A stretch of 64,000 nucleotides of DNA from Rhodobacteraceae bacterium F11138 (GTDB lineage Bacteria; Pseudomonadota; Alphaproteobacteria; Rhodobacterales; Rhodobacteraceae). The notes below the pieces were generated by a model that was not told where the DNA came from, did no database searches, and was given only the letters and a program-made list of their open reading frames with translations. The DNA lies in contig JAEKDP010000003.1 of NCBI GenBank assembly GCA_016521575.1, positions 296,465-360,464 of the forward strand, written 5' to 3'. Made by a program: the position numbers and the translations under genes. This document shows, in pieces, positions 47,553 through 57,086 of the stretch (position 1 is the first letter of the stretch; every line of letters begins with the position of its first letter).

Positions 47553-47892
47553 ACGGTCGTTTCTCCTGTGGGGGCGCGTTGCGTCCCTTCCGATGGCCCC
47601 GTCGGGCGAAGGGATGATCGCGCCATTCCCGCTGGCTTTAGCATGAGGTCCAAAGCGGTGAACAGGGCGGTTGGCCGGAGTTAGCGCAACCAAGGCGACC
47701 TTTAGCGCAACCACAATTTGCGGATGCCCGCCCGGATCGTCGGATCGGCGGGAATTCAGGCATTCCTAACCATTGTTTGCCCAGAGTGGCGAAAGAACGG
47801 TCGGTGATTCGCAGATGCGGAAGCTCGATTGACGCCGGTACGCGACATCGGTGCGAAACATATGGAATGCCGGGCAGAGAAAAGGGGCAACA
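47553..47892. promoter_or_regulatory. Divergent pckA/chvI promoter region with 12-bp direct repeats
   Basis: About 340 bases, no gene. TTAGCGCAACCA is repeated exactly at 47681-47692 and 47702-47713, 21 bp apart (two helical turns). Each copy contains a half-palindrome around GCGC, as in LacI-family operators; PckR/CceR-type regulators of pckA in other alphaproteobacteria recognise GCGC-centred sites by my recollection. AAAAGGGG precedes the chvI ATG. Confidence 0.55.
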
Positions 47893-48597
47893 ATGATATC
47901 GAAAATCGCTTTGGTGGACGATGACAGGAATATCCTGACCTCCGTCTCGATGACACTCGAAGCCGAAGGGTTCGAGGTCGAAACCTACAACGATGGCCAG
48001 GCGGCGCTGGATGCCTTCAACAAGAAGATGCCCGACATGGCCGTGCTGGACATCAAGATGCCCCGTATGGACGGGATGGATCTGTTGCAGCGGCTGCGCC
48101 TCAAGACCCAGATGCCGGTCATTTTCCTGACCTCCAAGGACGATGAAATCGACGAAGTGCTGGGCCTGAGGATGGGCGCGGACGATTATGTGAAAAAACC
48201 GTTCTCGCAACGTCTGCTGGTCGAGCGGATTCGCGCCTTGTTGCGCCGCCAGGATGCCGTCGCCGGGGATGCCGAGGGCACAAGCCCGGACGCCAAGGTG
48301 ATGGAACGGGGGCACCTGCGCATGGATCCGCTGCGCCATTCGGTGCGCTGGAAGGGAAACGATGTGTCCCTGACCGTGACCGAATTCCTGCTTTTGCAGG
48401 CACTTGCGCAGCGCCCCGGCTTCGTCAAAAGCAGGGATCAGTTGATGGATGTGGCCTATGATGATCAGGTCTATGTTGACGACCGTACCATCGACAGCCA
48501 CATCAAGCGCCTGCGCAAGAAAATGCGCACCGCAGATGACGATTTCTCGGCGATCGAGACGCTGTACGGCATCGGCTACCGCTATAACGAAGAATAG
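47893..48597 (+). CDS. chvI: Response regulator ChvI
   Basis: A 234-residue OmpR-type regulator: receiver with acidic pocket VDDD and phospho-Asp53 ([11 protein letters not shown]), [13 protein letters not shown], then a winged helix ([19 protein letters not shown] and [11 protein letters not shown]). With ChvG it senses acid or envelope conditions and controls envelope and carbon genes. Spacing to chvG is 9 nt. Confidence 0.93.
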   Translation: MISKIALVDDDRNILTSVSMTLEAEGFEVETYNDGQAALDAFNKKMPDMAVLDIKMPRMDGMDLLQRLRLKTQMPVIFLTSKDDEIDEVLGLRMGADDYVKKPFSQRLLVERIRALLRRQDAVAGDAEGTSPDAKVMERGHLRMDPLRHSVRWKGNDVSLTVTEFLLLQALAQRPGFVKSRDQLMDVAYDDQVYVDDRTIDSHIKRLRKKMRTADDDFSAIETLYGIGYRYNEE

Positions 48598-48606
48598 ACC
48601 CTGTCC

Positions 48607-50304
48607 ATGAGCATCGCCGAGAGGGCGCTGGAGCGAAAAACCGGTCATTCCCACAGTGACGGAACCACGCGGCGGGTGCCGGAAACCGCTGGCAGGGTCC
48701 GGGCTTGGCTAGGCCGGTATCTTGCCCGCAAGGCATCGCCGCTCGCGCGCAAGATCATCACGTTCAACCTGATCGCTCTGAATATCCTTGTCGCCGGTAT
48801 CCTGTATCTGAACAACACACGCGAAAGCCTTGTTCTGCAGCGCGCAAGCGCGCTGGTGGGGGATGCCGAACTGATCGCAAATGTATTCGAGGCCCGGCTG
48901 ACCGACAGCGCACCCAAAGGGCCCTGGACCCGTGTTGTGGATGTGCCGTCGACCTTGTCCCAACTCAGCCTGCGCAACGGGATCGAAGTCTATGTCTTCG
49001 ATCAGGACCGCATCCTGGCGGGGCAGACCCGCGGAACCAATCAGAGCGATGCCTTGACGTCCCTGGCGCCCGAACAACGCAACCGCACCCTGATCAACGA
49101 TGGTCTGACAAAGCTTTGGGATTGGGGCAGGTCCGTGTTCCGGGGGCAGAACGACGCCGCAGCGCACAGTATCCAGGACCAGTTGCGGCGATTGGCACCG
49201 CTGACGATTGCAGGGGGCACACAGGTCAGGACCGGGCTGGATACACGGGGCGGGCGGGTGATTTCCGCGACCACGCCGATCCTGTGGCAGGGTCGGGCGG
49301 TTGGAATCGTCGGGGTGGCCAGCCCTGCGGGTGAAATCGACGCGCTGGTTCGGGATGAGCGGGAAAGAGTGTTGGAGATGTTCGTGGTGGCGACGCTGGT
49401 GTCGATCGGTCTTAGCCTGGTGCTGGCCTCGACGATCGCGACTCCGCTGTCCGAACTGGCCGAGGCGGCGGAACTGGGGGCGGACCGCAATGCCCGCAAC
49501 GCGCAGTCAAGTCGCATCCGCATCCCGAACCTGTCGGGGCGTCCCGACGAGATCGGGCACCTGTCGCGCGCGCTGAGCGGCATGGTTTCGGCGCTCTACA
49601 ACCGGATCGATGGCAACGAACAGTTTGCGGCCGACGTCGCGCATGAAATCAAGAACCCGCTGGCCAGCCTGCAATCCGCTGTCGGCACATTGCGCATGGT
49701 GCAGCGCGAGGATCAGCGCGCCAAGCTGCTTGGGGTGATAGAACATGACGTGCGCCGGCTGGACCGGTTGGTCAGCGACATCTCGAACGCCTCGCGGCTG
49801 GACGCGGAACTGGTCAAGGAAGACGAAGAGACGTTCGATCTATTGAATATGATCGGAAATTTGAATCAATATCTGGGTGAGGACGCGCAAGGAAAGGGAA
49901 TCCAATATCTGACCGACCTGCCATCGCAACCGATCATGATCCAGGGGCTGGAAGCGCGCCTGGCGCAGGTGTTCGTCAACCTGATCAGCAACGCCATTTC
50001 TTTCTGCGAAGACGGCGATGCCATACGGGTCTGGGCGCGCCGGCGCGAAAACCGTGTTCTGGTCGTGGTCGAGGACACCGGGCCGGGCATTCCCGAAGAG
50101 GCCCTGTCCAAGGTGTTCAAACGGTTTTATTCCCAACGCCCCGAAGAGCATTTCGGCAACAACTCGGGGCTTGGGCTGGCCATTTCAAAACAGATCGTCG
50201 AAGCCCATGGCGGGGTGATCTGGGCCGAAAACATCCGCCCGACCGCCGCCGATATCACGTCCGAGCCACTGGGGGCGCGGTTCGTGGTGGGCCTGTCGGT
50301 CTGA
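48607..50304 (+). CDS. chvG: Sensor histidine kinase ChvG
   Basis: A 565-residue membrane kinase. The first transmembrane helix (about 50-68) is followed by a periplasmic domain of about 190 residues, then a second helix near 260, a HAMP segment, HisKA with His346 (VAHEIKNPLASL) and a HATPase (NLISNAISFCE, DTGPGIP, NNSGLGLAISKQI). Length and operon position identify ChvG. The adjacent hprK suggests interplay with the PTS-like relay. Confidence 0.93.
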   Translation: MSIAERALERKTGHSHSDGTTRRVPETAGRVRAWLGRYLARKASPLARKIITFNLIALNILVAGILYLNNTRESLVLQRASALVGDAELIANVFEARLTDSAPKGPWTRVVDVPSTLSQLSLRNGIEVYVFDQDRILAGQTRGTNQSDALTSLAPEQRNRTLINDGLTKLWDWGRSVFRGQNDAAAHSIQDQLRRLAPLTIAGGTQVRTGLDTRGGRVISATTPILWQGRAVGIVGVASPAGEIDALVRDERERVLEMFVVATLVSIGLSLVLASTIATPLSELAEAAELGADRNARNAQSSRIRIPNLSGRPDEIGHLSRALSGMVSALYNRIDGNEQFAADVAHEIKNPLASLQSAVGTLRMVQREDQRAKLLGVIEHDVRRLDRLVSDISNASRLDAELVKEDEETFDLLNMIGNLNQYLGEDAQGKGIQYLTDLPSQPIMIQGLEARLAQVFVNLISNAISFCEDGDAIRVWARRRENRVLVVVEDTGPGIPEEALSKVFKRFYSQRPEEHFGNNSGLGLAISKQIVEAHGGVIWAENIRPTAADITSEPLGARFVVGLSV

Positions 50305-50308
50305 TCCG

Positions 50309-50758
50309 ATGACGGACGACCCGCAAACATATGGCAAAGAAGTCGATATACGCCATGCGAGCTGCGTGGCGCTGAACGGGCGGGGGTGCCTGATTCTGGG
50401 CGCGTCAGGGAGCGGCAAATCGTCCCTGGCCTTGTCCTTGATGGCGCTCGGGGCCATGTTGGTTTCAGATGACCGGGTGGCGCTGCATCGGACTCCGTCG
50501 GCTGTGATCGCCTCGGCGCCGCCGCAGCTTGGCGGACTGGTCGAGGCCCGCGGTGTCGGATTGCTGCGGTGCGAATTCCTGGGGCAGGTTGCGGTGGATG
50601 TGGTGGTAGATATGAACAGGGCCGAAACGGCTCGGTATCCGGATCAGAGGTGCATTGACGTGCTGGGGCTGGACCTTCCTTTGCTCTATCGGGTTGACGC
50701 ACCGCATTTCGCGCCGGCCCTGGCCCAGTTTCTCAGGTGTGGACGGCACGAAGACTGA
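50309..50758 (+). CDS. hprK: HPr kinase/phosphorylase, short alphaproteobacterial form
   Basis: A 149-residue protein consisting only of the catalytic domain: Walker A GASGSGKSS (31-39), LVSDDRVAL and EARGVGLLRCEF. The N-terminal domain of Firmicute HprK (about 130 residues) is absent, as is usual in alphaproteobacteria. It phosphorylates HPr on the serine seen at Ser46 in the gene downstream. The stop overlaps rapZ by 1 nt. Confidence 0.92.
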   Translation: MTDDPQTYGKEVDIRHASCVALNGRGCLILGASGSGKSSLALSLMALGAMLVSDDRVALHRTPSAVIASAPPQLGGLVEARGVGLLRCEFLGQVAVDVVVDMNRAETARYPDQRCIDVLGLDLPLLYRVDAPHFAPALAQFLRCGRHED

Positions 50759-51651
50759 TGTCACAATTGTCAAAACGTCACGAACGGCTGGTTCTGGTGA
50801 CCGGCCCGTCGGGTGCGGGGCGATCCAGCGCAATCAACGTGCTTGAAGACATGGGCTTTGAAGCCATCGACAACCTGCCGCTGCATCTTATCCCGCGCCT
50901 GATTGAAGGGCAGGGCCCGCATCGTCCGCTGGCGTTGGGAATCGATACGCGCAACCGGGATTTTTCAACCGCGGCGCTGATCGACCTGATCGACCTGCTT
51001 GCGGGCCGCGCGACGACGGATCTGAGTGTATTGTATCTGGACTGTCTCAGCGATGTTCTGCTGCAACGGTTTTCCGAAACCCGACGCAGGCATCCGTTGG
51101 CGCCTGCCGAAACCCCGGAAATCGGCATCCGGCGCGACCAAAGCCTGTTGGCCCCGATCCGTGAACTGGCGGATATCCTGATCGATACCTCGGATCTGAA
51201 TGTCCATCAGTTGCGCACGACGATCGAGGGCTGGTTCGCGCCGGACAATAGAACCGCGATGGCGGTTTCGGTTCAGTCCTTTTCCTACAAACGCGGGTTG
51301 CCGCGCGGGATCGACATGGTGTTCGACTGCCGGTTTCTGTCCAATCCCTATTGGCATCCTCCCTTGCGCACTCTGGATGGGCGGGATTCCCGCGTGGCGG
51401 CACATGTTGCCTCTGATGCACGGTTTGCGCCTTTCTTTGACCGGGTTCTGGATCTGACGCGACTGTTGTTGCCGGCCTATGTCGAAGAGGGCAAATCGCA
51501 CTTGTCGATTGCTTTCGGATGTACCGGCGGCCAGCACCGCTCTGTCGTGCTTGCCGAAACCCTGGCCAAGGCTCTTGCGGAAACGGGACAGCAAGTGTCA
51601 ATTAGACATCACGAGCTGCATGGCAGCGACAGAAATGAGAGACGCAATTGA
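50758..51651 (+). CDS. rapZ: RapZ-family nucleotide-binding protein
   Basis: A 297-residue protein with P-loop GPSGAGRSS (16-24), IDNLPLHLIPRL, the SFSYKRGLPRGIDMVFDCRF motif and GCTGGQHRSVVLAE near the C-terminus. In enteric bacteria RapZ guides RNase E to the sRNA GlmZ; that target is not known in alphaproteobacteria, where the gene nevertheless stays next to hprK and PTS genes. The role here is open. Confidence 0.93.
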   Translation: MSQLSKRHERLVLVTGPSGAGRSSAINVLEDMGFEAIDNLPLHLIPRLIEGQGPHRPLALGIDTRNRDFSTAALIDLIDLLAGRATTDLSVLYLDCLSDVLLQRFSETRRRHPLAPAETPEIGIRRDQSLLAPIRELADILIDTSDLNVHQLRTTIEGWFAPDNRTAMAVSVQSFSYKRGLPRGIDMVFDCRFLSNPYWHPPLRTLDGRDSRVAAHVASDARFAPFFDRVLDLTRLLLPAYVEEGKSHLSIAFGCTGGQHRSVVLAETLAKALAETGQQVSIRHHELHGSDRNERRN

Positions 51652-52040
51652 TCGGAGTAGTCATTGTGGCGCACGGCGGGCTGGCCAGAGAGTATCTGGC
51701 GGCATTGGAGCATGTGGTCGGCGCCCAGCCGGGTGTGCGGGCGATCTCGATCGAGGCCGATGACGACCGCGACGCCAAGCAGACCGAAATTTGCATCGCG
51801 GCCGATACCGTGGACACCGGCAATGGCGTCGTCATCGTGACCGACCTGTTTGGTGGTTCGCCGTCTAATCTCAGCCTGCAGGCCTGCGCGCCGGATGATC
51901 GACGTATTCTGTACGGTGCCAACCTGCCGATGTTGATCAAGCTGGCGAAAAGCCGTGACCGTTCCGTATCCGATGCCGCGCGGGCGGCAATGGAAGCGGG
52001 AAAGAAATACATCAACACACAAAGCGTCAGCTTTGATTGA
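51648..52040 (+). CDS. PTS EIIA component, mannose family
   Basis: A 130-residue EIIA of the mannose type with active-site His9 (VVIVAHGGLA), DLFGGSPSNLSL and AMEAGKKYINT. Starts with TTG overlapping the rapZ stop. No sugar-transporting EIIB/EIIC is in the window, so it probably has a regulatory role, taking phosphate from HPr. Confidence 0.9.
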   Translation: MIGVVIVAHGGLAREYLAALEHVVGAQPGVRAISIEADDDRDAKQTEICIAADTVDTGNGVVIVTDLFGGSPSNLSLQACAPDDRRILYGANLPMLIKLAKSRDRSVSDAARAAMEAGKKYINTQSVSFD

Positions 52041-52055
52041 AAGCCCATTGCCCAC

Positions 52056-52325
52056 ATGACTGAACGCCGATTGAAAATCATCAACGAAAAAGGGCTGCAT
52101 GCCCGCGCATCCGCCAAGCTGGTCGAGGTTGTCGAAGGTTTTGACGCCAGCGCCGAAGTCTCGCGCGACGGCTTGTCAGCATCCGGTGACAGTATTATGG
52201 GTCTTTTGATGTTGGCAGCGTCCAAGGGAACGACTATTGACGTCCAGACCACCGGACCGGATGCGGATGCTCTGGCCGAAGCGCTGGAAGCGTTGGTTGC
52301 GGACAAGTTCGGCGAAGGGTTCTGA
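52056..52325 (+). CDS. HPr phosphocarrier
   Basis: An 89-residue HPr with His15 (GLHARASAKL) and Ser46 (SGDSIMGLLML), the sites for EI and HprK respectively. No EI gene is in the window. Both phosphorylation sites are intact, so the relay can be controlled in two ways. With EIIA it forms an output module linked to hprK. Confidence 0.92.
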   Translation: MTERRLKIINEKGLHARASAKLVEVVEGFDASAEVSRDGLSASGDSIMGLLMLAASKGTTIDVQTTGPDADALAEALEALVADKFGEGF

Positions 52326-52352
52326 ACGCCATCTGTCGGACGGAAAGGCGGG

Positions 52353-53264
52353 ATGGAAAAATTGCCGGATTCTGTACAAGACGGACCACCTTCTGCGGTG
52401 CCTGGTTCCGCCGTGCCCGAGAACAAGTCGCCTGAGGGCGAAATCTATGATCGGCGCACGCTGACCTACGCCAATTCGTTCGACGAACCCTGGACCAGCT
52501 TTGCGATCCGGGCGATCGAATGGTTTACCGGCAAGCTGACAATTCTGCGGATGGTCAACCGGTTCGAGAAACACAACGAACAGTACCGGGGACAGAAATT
52601 CTGGCGCGGTGCGTTGAATGTCATGGGGATCGAACTCCAGACTCCCCCTGAGCAGATAGCCAATATTCCCGTGGATGGCCCTGTGGTGGTGGTCGCCAAC
52701 CACCCGCACGGCATGGTCGATGGCATGATATTCGCCGATCTCATTGGCCGGGTGCGGTTGGATTACCGAATTCTGACCCGTTCCGTGCTGACCGGTCTGG
52801 ATGAGGCGGCGACGTCTTTCATGATTCCGGTCCCGTTCCCGCATGACCCGGACGTGCAGCGCAAGATGGTCGAGATGCGCGCCGAAACGATGTCGCATCT
52901 TGCCAAGGGCGGGGTTGTCGCGTTGTTTCCTTCCGGGGTCGTGATGTCTTCGGACAGCCTGTTCGGCCCCGCGATCGAGCGGGAATGGAATGTGTTCACC
53001 GCCAAGATGATCCGGCGATCCGGCGCGAAGGTGGTGCCGATCTATTTCCCGGGCCGCAACTCGAGGGCCTATCAGATCGCAAACAGGCTGTCGCCGATCT
53101 TGCGACAGGGCCTGTTGCTGCATGAAATCGTGCGGTCCTGCAACAAGCCTCAGGCACCGATCATCGGCGAGCCGATCAGCGATGCCGATATGGCGCTGCT
53201 GGAAAAAGACCCGCGTGGCTTCATGGCCTGGCTGCGGCAGCACACGCTCGATCTGGGAAAATAG
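52353..53264 (+). CDS. Lysophospholipid/aminolipid acyltransferase
   Basis: A 303-residue PlsC-like acyltransferase with the catalytic NHPHGMVD (an HX4D form), LFPSGVVMSS in place of the EGTR block, and PIYFPGRNSRAYQIA. It differs from the ftsX-linked paralogue. In Ruegeria pomeroyi a gene in the same position downstream of HPr encodes SalA, which acylates a lysolipid in aminolipid synthesis; I suggest the same role. Ornithine-lipid OlsA is an alternative. Confidence 0.75.
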   Translation: MEKLPDSVQDGPPSAVPGSAVPENKSPEGEIYDRRTLTYANSFDEPWTSFAIRAIEWFTGKLTILRMVNRFEKHNEQYRGQKFWRGALNVMGIELQTPPEQIANIPVDGPVVVVANHPHGMVDGMIFADLIGRVRLDYRILTRSVLTGLDEAATSFMIPVPFPHDPDVQRKMVEMRAETMSHLAKGGVVALFPSGVVMSSDSLFGPAIEREWNVFTAKMIRRSGAKVVPIYFPGRNSRAYQIANRLSPILRQGLLLHEIVRSCNKPQAPIIGEPISDADMALLEKDPRGFMAWLRQHTLDLGK

Positions 53265-53306
53265 GGCTGGTTGACCCTGCCGCTGCCGGTTGGGGGTGCC
53301 AGTCGC

Positions 53307-54182
53307 TCAGCGTGTCGGAACAGGCACGTCGCCGCGATAATCGTAAAACCCGCGTTGCGATTTGCGCCCAAGCCAGCCCGCCTCGACATATTTGGTCAGC
53401 AGCGGGCAGGGGCGGTATTTCGTGTCCGCCAGGCCATCGTGCAATACGTTCATGATCGCCAGGCAGGTATCCAGTCCGATGAAATCCGCCAATTCCAGCG
53501 GTCCCATCGGATGATTGGCACCCAGTTTCATCGACTGATCGATGGACTGAACGTTCCCGACGCCTTCATAAAGGGTATAGACCGCTTCGTTGATCATCGG
53601 CATCAGGATGCGGTTGACGATAAAACCAGGAAAATCCTCGGCGCTGGCTGCAGTCTTGCCAAGCCGGGCAACGACTTGCTGACATGCTTCATAGGTTGCC
53701 TGATCCGTCGCAATCCCGCGGATCAGTTCGACCAGTTGCATCACAGGAACCGGGTTCATGAAATGGAACCCCATGAAACGTTCGGGACGGTCTGTACGGC
53801 TGGCCAGGCGGGTGATCGAGATCGACGACGTATTCGAGGTCAGAATGGTGTGCGGTTGCAGATGAGGCTGCAAATCTTCGAAAATCGCCTGTTTCACGCT
53901 TTCGCGTTCGGTTGCCGCTTCGATCACCAGGTCAGTGGCCCCCAGGTCGGCCAATGACAGCGTGGTCTGGATTCGCGCCAAGGTGCCGGCCATGGCCTCT
54001 TCGCTGATCTTGCCGCGCGACACCTGCCGGGCCAGATTGCCTTGAATCCCGTTCAATGCAGCGTCCAGGGCGTCCTGACTGACATCGGTAAGCATCACAT
54101 TGTAGTCCGCAAGGGCCATGACATGGGCAATCCCGTTGCCCATCTGTCCCGCACCGATCACGCCGATTGTCTGAATGCTCAT
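53307..54182 (-). CDS. 3-hydroxybutyryl-CoA dehydrogenase
   Basis: A 291-residue (3S)-hydroxyacyl-CoA dehydrogenase (PaaH/Hbd group). It has the Rossmann motif GVIGAGQMGNG, the catalytic His in GFHFMNPVPVMQLVE, and KTAASAEDFPGFIVNRILMP. It interconverts 3-hydroxybutyryl-CoA and acetoacetyl-CoA using NAD(P). The start is MSIQTIGVIGAG. Confidence 0.92.
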   Translation of the reverse strand: MSIQTIGVIGAGQMGNGIAHVMALADYNVMLTDVSQDALDAALNGIQGNLARQVSRGKISEEAMAGTLARIQTTLSLADLGATDLVIEAATERESVKQAIFEDLQPHLQPHTILTSNTSSISITRLASRTDRPERFMGFHFMNPVPVMQLVELIRGIATDQATYEACQQVVARLGKTAASAEDFPGFIVNRILMPMINEAVYTLYEGVGNVQSIDQSMKLGANHPMGPLELADFIGLDTCLAIMNVLHDGLADTKYRPCPLLTKYVEAGWLGRKSQRGFYDYRGDVPVPTR

Positions 54183-54342
54183 TGCCCCGCCTTTCCTTTG
54201 CGTGCGGCGACCATATCGGTCCGGGGCAGGGGGGGACAAGGGGCAGTTGTCACAACAGTTTGCGTCAAATGAGCCAGTTAGCGGAATCGCAACTTCTGTC
54301 GGTCAGTTCTGGAGTCGGGTGAACTGAAATTTGGTGGGTAAT

Positions 54343-55155
54343 ATGAGTTTCGAAGTACCAGGCGCAGGTGCGCTTGACGATGTCCCGTGTCGATATGGCA
54401 CGTCCCGGTTGCTGGTGCGCGGGCCGGAAAGATCATTGGATGAACCCTATGTCGCCTTTCTGGGCAGCAGCGACACATACGGCAAATTCATCGATCGTCC
54501 GTTTCCCGCATTGGCCGAAGACAAACTGGGTGTTCCGTGCATCAATCTGGGCTGCGTGAATGCAGGTGTCGATGCGATTCTGCAGGATGACGAAATCATG
54601 CGGATCGCGGGTGCGGCAGAATGTGCCGTCGTACAGGCGCCGGAAGCGCAGAACCTATCGAATCGGTTCTATCGCGTGCATCCGCGCCGGAATGACAGGT
54701 TTCTTGAGGCAACGCCGCTGCTGGCAGCGATCTACGATGAGGTGGATTTTACCGATTTCCATTTCAACAAACACATGCTGTTCACGCTTTATACGCTGTC
54801 GCCCCGGCGTTTCGAAGCGGTGCGCCTTGAACTTCAGGACGCCTGGGTCGCCCGCATGCGCCTGATGTTGCGGCAGCTGGGCGGACGGGCCGTTGTGCTG
54901 TGGCTGCGCCATGATGATGAATCGGGTCCGCTGGGGCCGGATCCGTTGATGGTGACGGCTGAGATGCTGGCGCAGCTGAAATCGGACAGCCTGAACGTTC
55001 TGGAAATCCCGGTATCTGCGGCTGGCCAAACCGGGGAAATGTCGCAGATGCGGTTTGGCTCTCTTGAAGCCCCCGCCGCCGAACTGGCGATCGGGCCCGG
55101 ATCACACAGGTCCATCGCGGTGGATGTGGCGACCGTGTTGGGGCCTTTGATCTAG
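54343..55155 (+). CDS. DUF6473-like protein
   Basis: A 270-residue soluble protein. Near the N-terminus it has [13 protein letters not shown], then [10 protein letters not shown], a pattern like the GDS-type loop and Asn block of SGNH hydrolases, and a GxND-like block is not clear. Rhodobacteraceae proteins of this kind are grouped as DUF6473. The start at 54343 has GGTGGG upstream. A hairpin terminator shared with etfA follows. Function unknown. Confidence 0.65.
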   Translation: MSFEVPGAGALDDVPCRYGTSRLLVRGPERSLDEPYVAFLGSSDTYGKFIDRPFPALAEDKLGVPCINLGCVNAGVDAILQDDEIMRIAGAAECAVVQAPEAQNLSNRFYRVHPRRNDRFLEATPLLAAIYDEVDFTDFHFNKHMLFTLYTLSPRRFEAVRLELQDAWVARMRLMLRQLGGRAVVLWLRHDDESGPLGPDPLMVTAEMLAQLKSDSLNVLEIPVSAAGQTGEMSQMRFGSLEAPAAELAIGPGSHRSIAVDVATVLGPLI

Positions 55156-55162
55156 ACAAGAA

Positions 55163-55187
55163 AAGGCCCGCCGGATTGGCGGGCCTT
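55163..55187 (-). terminator. Terminator at the etfA end
   Basis: Perfect 10-bp stem AAGGCCCGCC / GGCGGGCCTT with a 5-nt loop. On the minus strand TTTTC follows. It serves etfBA; on the plus strand the T-run is weak. Confidence 0.85.
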
Positions 55188-55210
55188 GAATGTGTCACCG
55201 CGTGCGCGCG

Positions 55211-56137
55211 TTACAGCTTTTCGGTCAGTTCCGGGACTGCGGTGAACAGGTCGGCGACCAGTCCGAAGTCGGCGACCTGGAAGATCGGCGCTTCTTCGTC
55301 CTTGTTGATGGCGACGATGACCTTGCTGTCCTTCATGCCGGCCAGATGCTGGATCGCGCCCGAAATGCCGACGGCAACATACAGATCGGGGGCGACGACC
55401 TTGCCGGTCTGTCCGACCTGCCAGTCGTTCGGGGCATATCCCGAATCGACCGCCGCGCGCGACGCCCCGACGGCGGCGCCCAGCTTGTCGGCCAGTTTCT
55501 CGATCAGCGCGAAATCCTCTTCGGATCCGACACCGCGCCCCCCCGAGACGACCACACCGGCGGAGGTGAGTTCGGGGCGGTCGCTTTCGGCCACCTTGTC
55601 TTCGACCCATTCGGACAGGCCGGGATCCGCCGCCGCCGAGACGGTTTCGACCGAGGCCGAGCCGCCGTCGCCGGCCGCATCGAAGGTCGAGGTGCGGATC
55701 GTCACCACTTTTTTCGCGTCGCCGGATTTCACGGTCTGGATCGCGTTCCCGGCATAGACCGGGCGTTCGAACGTGTTGCCGTCGACCACGCCGGACACAT
55801 CCGAAATCACCATCACGTCCAGCAACGCGGCCACGCGCGGCATTACGTTCTTGGCGTCGGTGGTTGCCGGGGCAACGATATGTTCATAGTCGCCGGCCAG
55901 GCTGGTGATCAGCGCGGCGGTGGATTCAGCCAGGCGATGCCCCAGGCTGGCGTCTTCAGCCACCAGGACCTTGGAAACCCCCGCGATCTTGGCGGCAGCG
56001 TCGCCAGCGGCAGCGGCAGATGCGCCACAGCACAGCGCGGTTACGTCCCCCAGCTTGCTGGCGGCGGTAACGGCCTTTGCGGTGGCGTCCAGCGCCAATT
56101 CGCCATCGGTGACTTCGGCGAGAAGAAGAACAGCCAT
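55211..56137 (-). CDS. etfA: Electron transfer flavoprotein alpha subunit
   Basis: A 308-residue FAD-binding ETF subunit with [43 protein letters not shown] and [15 protein letters not shown], the latter two being the classic signature. It transfers electrons from acyl-CoA dehydrogenases (Mcd, for example) to ETF-QO. The start base overlaps the etfB stop by 1 nt. Confidence 0.95.
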   Translation of the reverse strand: MAVLLLAEVTDGELALDATAKAVTAASKLGDVTALCCGASAAAAGDAAAKIAGVSKVLVAEDASLGHRLAESTAALITSLAGDYEHIVAPATTDAKNVMPRVAALLDVMVISDVSGVVDGNTFERPVYAGNAIQTVKSGDAKKVVTIRTSTFDAAGDGGSASVETVSAAADPGLSEWVEDKVAESDRPELTSAGVVVSGGRGVGSEEDFALIEKLADKLGAAVGASRAAVDSGYAPNDWQVGQTGKVVAPDLYVAVGISGAIQHLAGMKDSKVIVAINKDEEAPIFQVADFGLVADLFTAVPELTEKL

Positions 56138-56895
56138 TATACAGCCCCCACTTCTTTGAGTTTCGCGACCAGCTCGTCGACCGATCCAACCTTGATGCCT
56201 GCGGCCCGCGCGGCGGGTTCCGAGGTGCTTACGATTTCCAGACGCGGTGCGACATCCACGCCGTAATCCGCCGCCGTTTTCTCATCCAGAGGCTTCTTCT
56301 TGGCCTTCATGATGTTGGGCAGGCTGGCATAGCGCGGTTCGTTCAGCCGCAGATCGACGGTGACGATGGTGGGCATCTTCACCTTGATGGTCTGCAGACC
56401 GCCGTCGACTTCGCGGGTGACGACAGCATGGTCGCCATCGATATCCAGTGCAGAAGCAAAGGTGCCCTGCGACCAGCCCAGCAGCGCCGACAGCATCTGG
56501 CCGGTGGCATTCATGTCATTGTCGATCGCCTGTTTGCCGCACAGCACGATGCCCGGCTGTTCTTCGTCGACGACCGCCTTGAGGATCTTGGCCACGGCCA
56601 GAGGTTCGATATCGGTATGCACATCCTCGGCTGCCACCACCAGGATCGCGCGGTCCGCACCCATCGCCAGGGCGGTGCGCAGGGTTTCCTGACTCTGCTT
56701 GACGCCGATGGATACCGCCACGATTTCGTCCGCCTTGCCGGCTTCTTTCAGACGGATCGCTTCTTCGACGGCGATTTCATCGAACGGGTTCATCGACATC
56801 TTGACGTTCGCCAGATCGACACCGCTCCCGTCCGCCTTGACGCGGACCTTCACGTTATAGTCGATCACGCGCTTGACAGGCACCAATACCTTCAT
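56137..56895 (-). CDS. etfB: Electron transfer flavoprotein beta subunit
   Basis: A 252-residue AMP-binding ETF subunit with [53 protein letters not shown] and [19 protein letters not shown]. It leads the etfBA operon. The upstream gap to the cobalamin adenosyltransferase is about 190 bases. Confidence 0.95.
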   Translation of the reverse strand: MKVLVPVKRVIDYNVKVRVKADGSGVDLANVKMSMNPFDEIAVEEAIRLKEAGKADEIVAVSIGVKQSQETLRTALAMGADRAILVVAAEDVHTDIEPLAVAKILKAVVDEEQPGIVLCGKQAIDNDMNATGQMLSALLGWSQGTFASALDIDGDHAVVTREVDGGLQTIKVKMPTIVTVDLRLNEPRYASLPNIMKAKKKPLDEKTAADYGVDVAPRLEIVSTSEPAARAAGIKVGSVDELVAKLKEVGAV

Positions 56896-57086
56896 TTGCG
56901 GTTCTCTCCTCGGTTAACCCCGAGCCTCAATGCGATTCGGGTTCAGTATGTTCCCGCAGTTGATAGCGGGGCAGGCAGGGTGAAAACAGGGTAAAATCGT
57001 CACGTTGCAGGTCTTTGCGGGTCTTGGACGCCGCGTTTCGGGTCTTTGTCCGGTTCTGCGCGGATCGGGAAGACCGACGCATGCCG

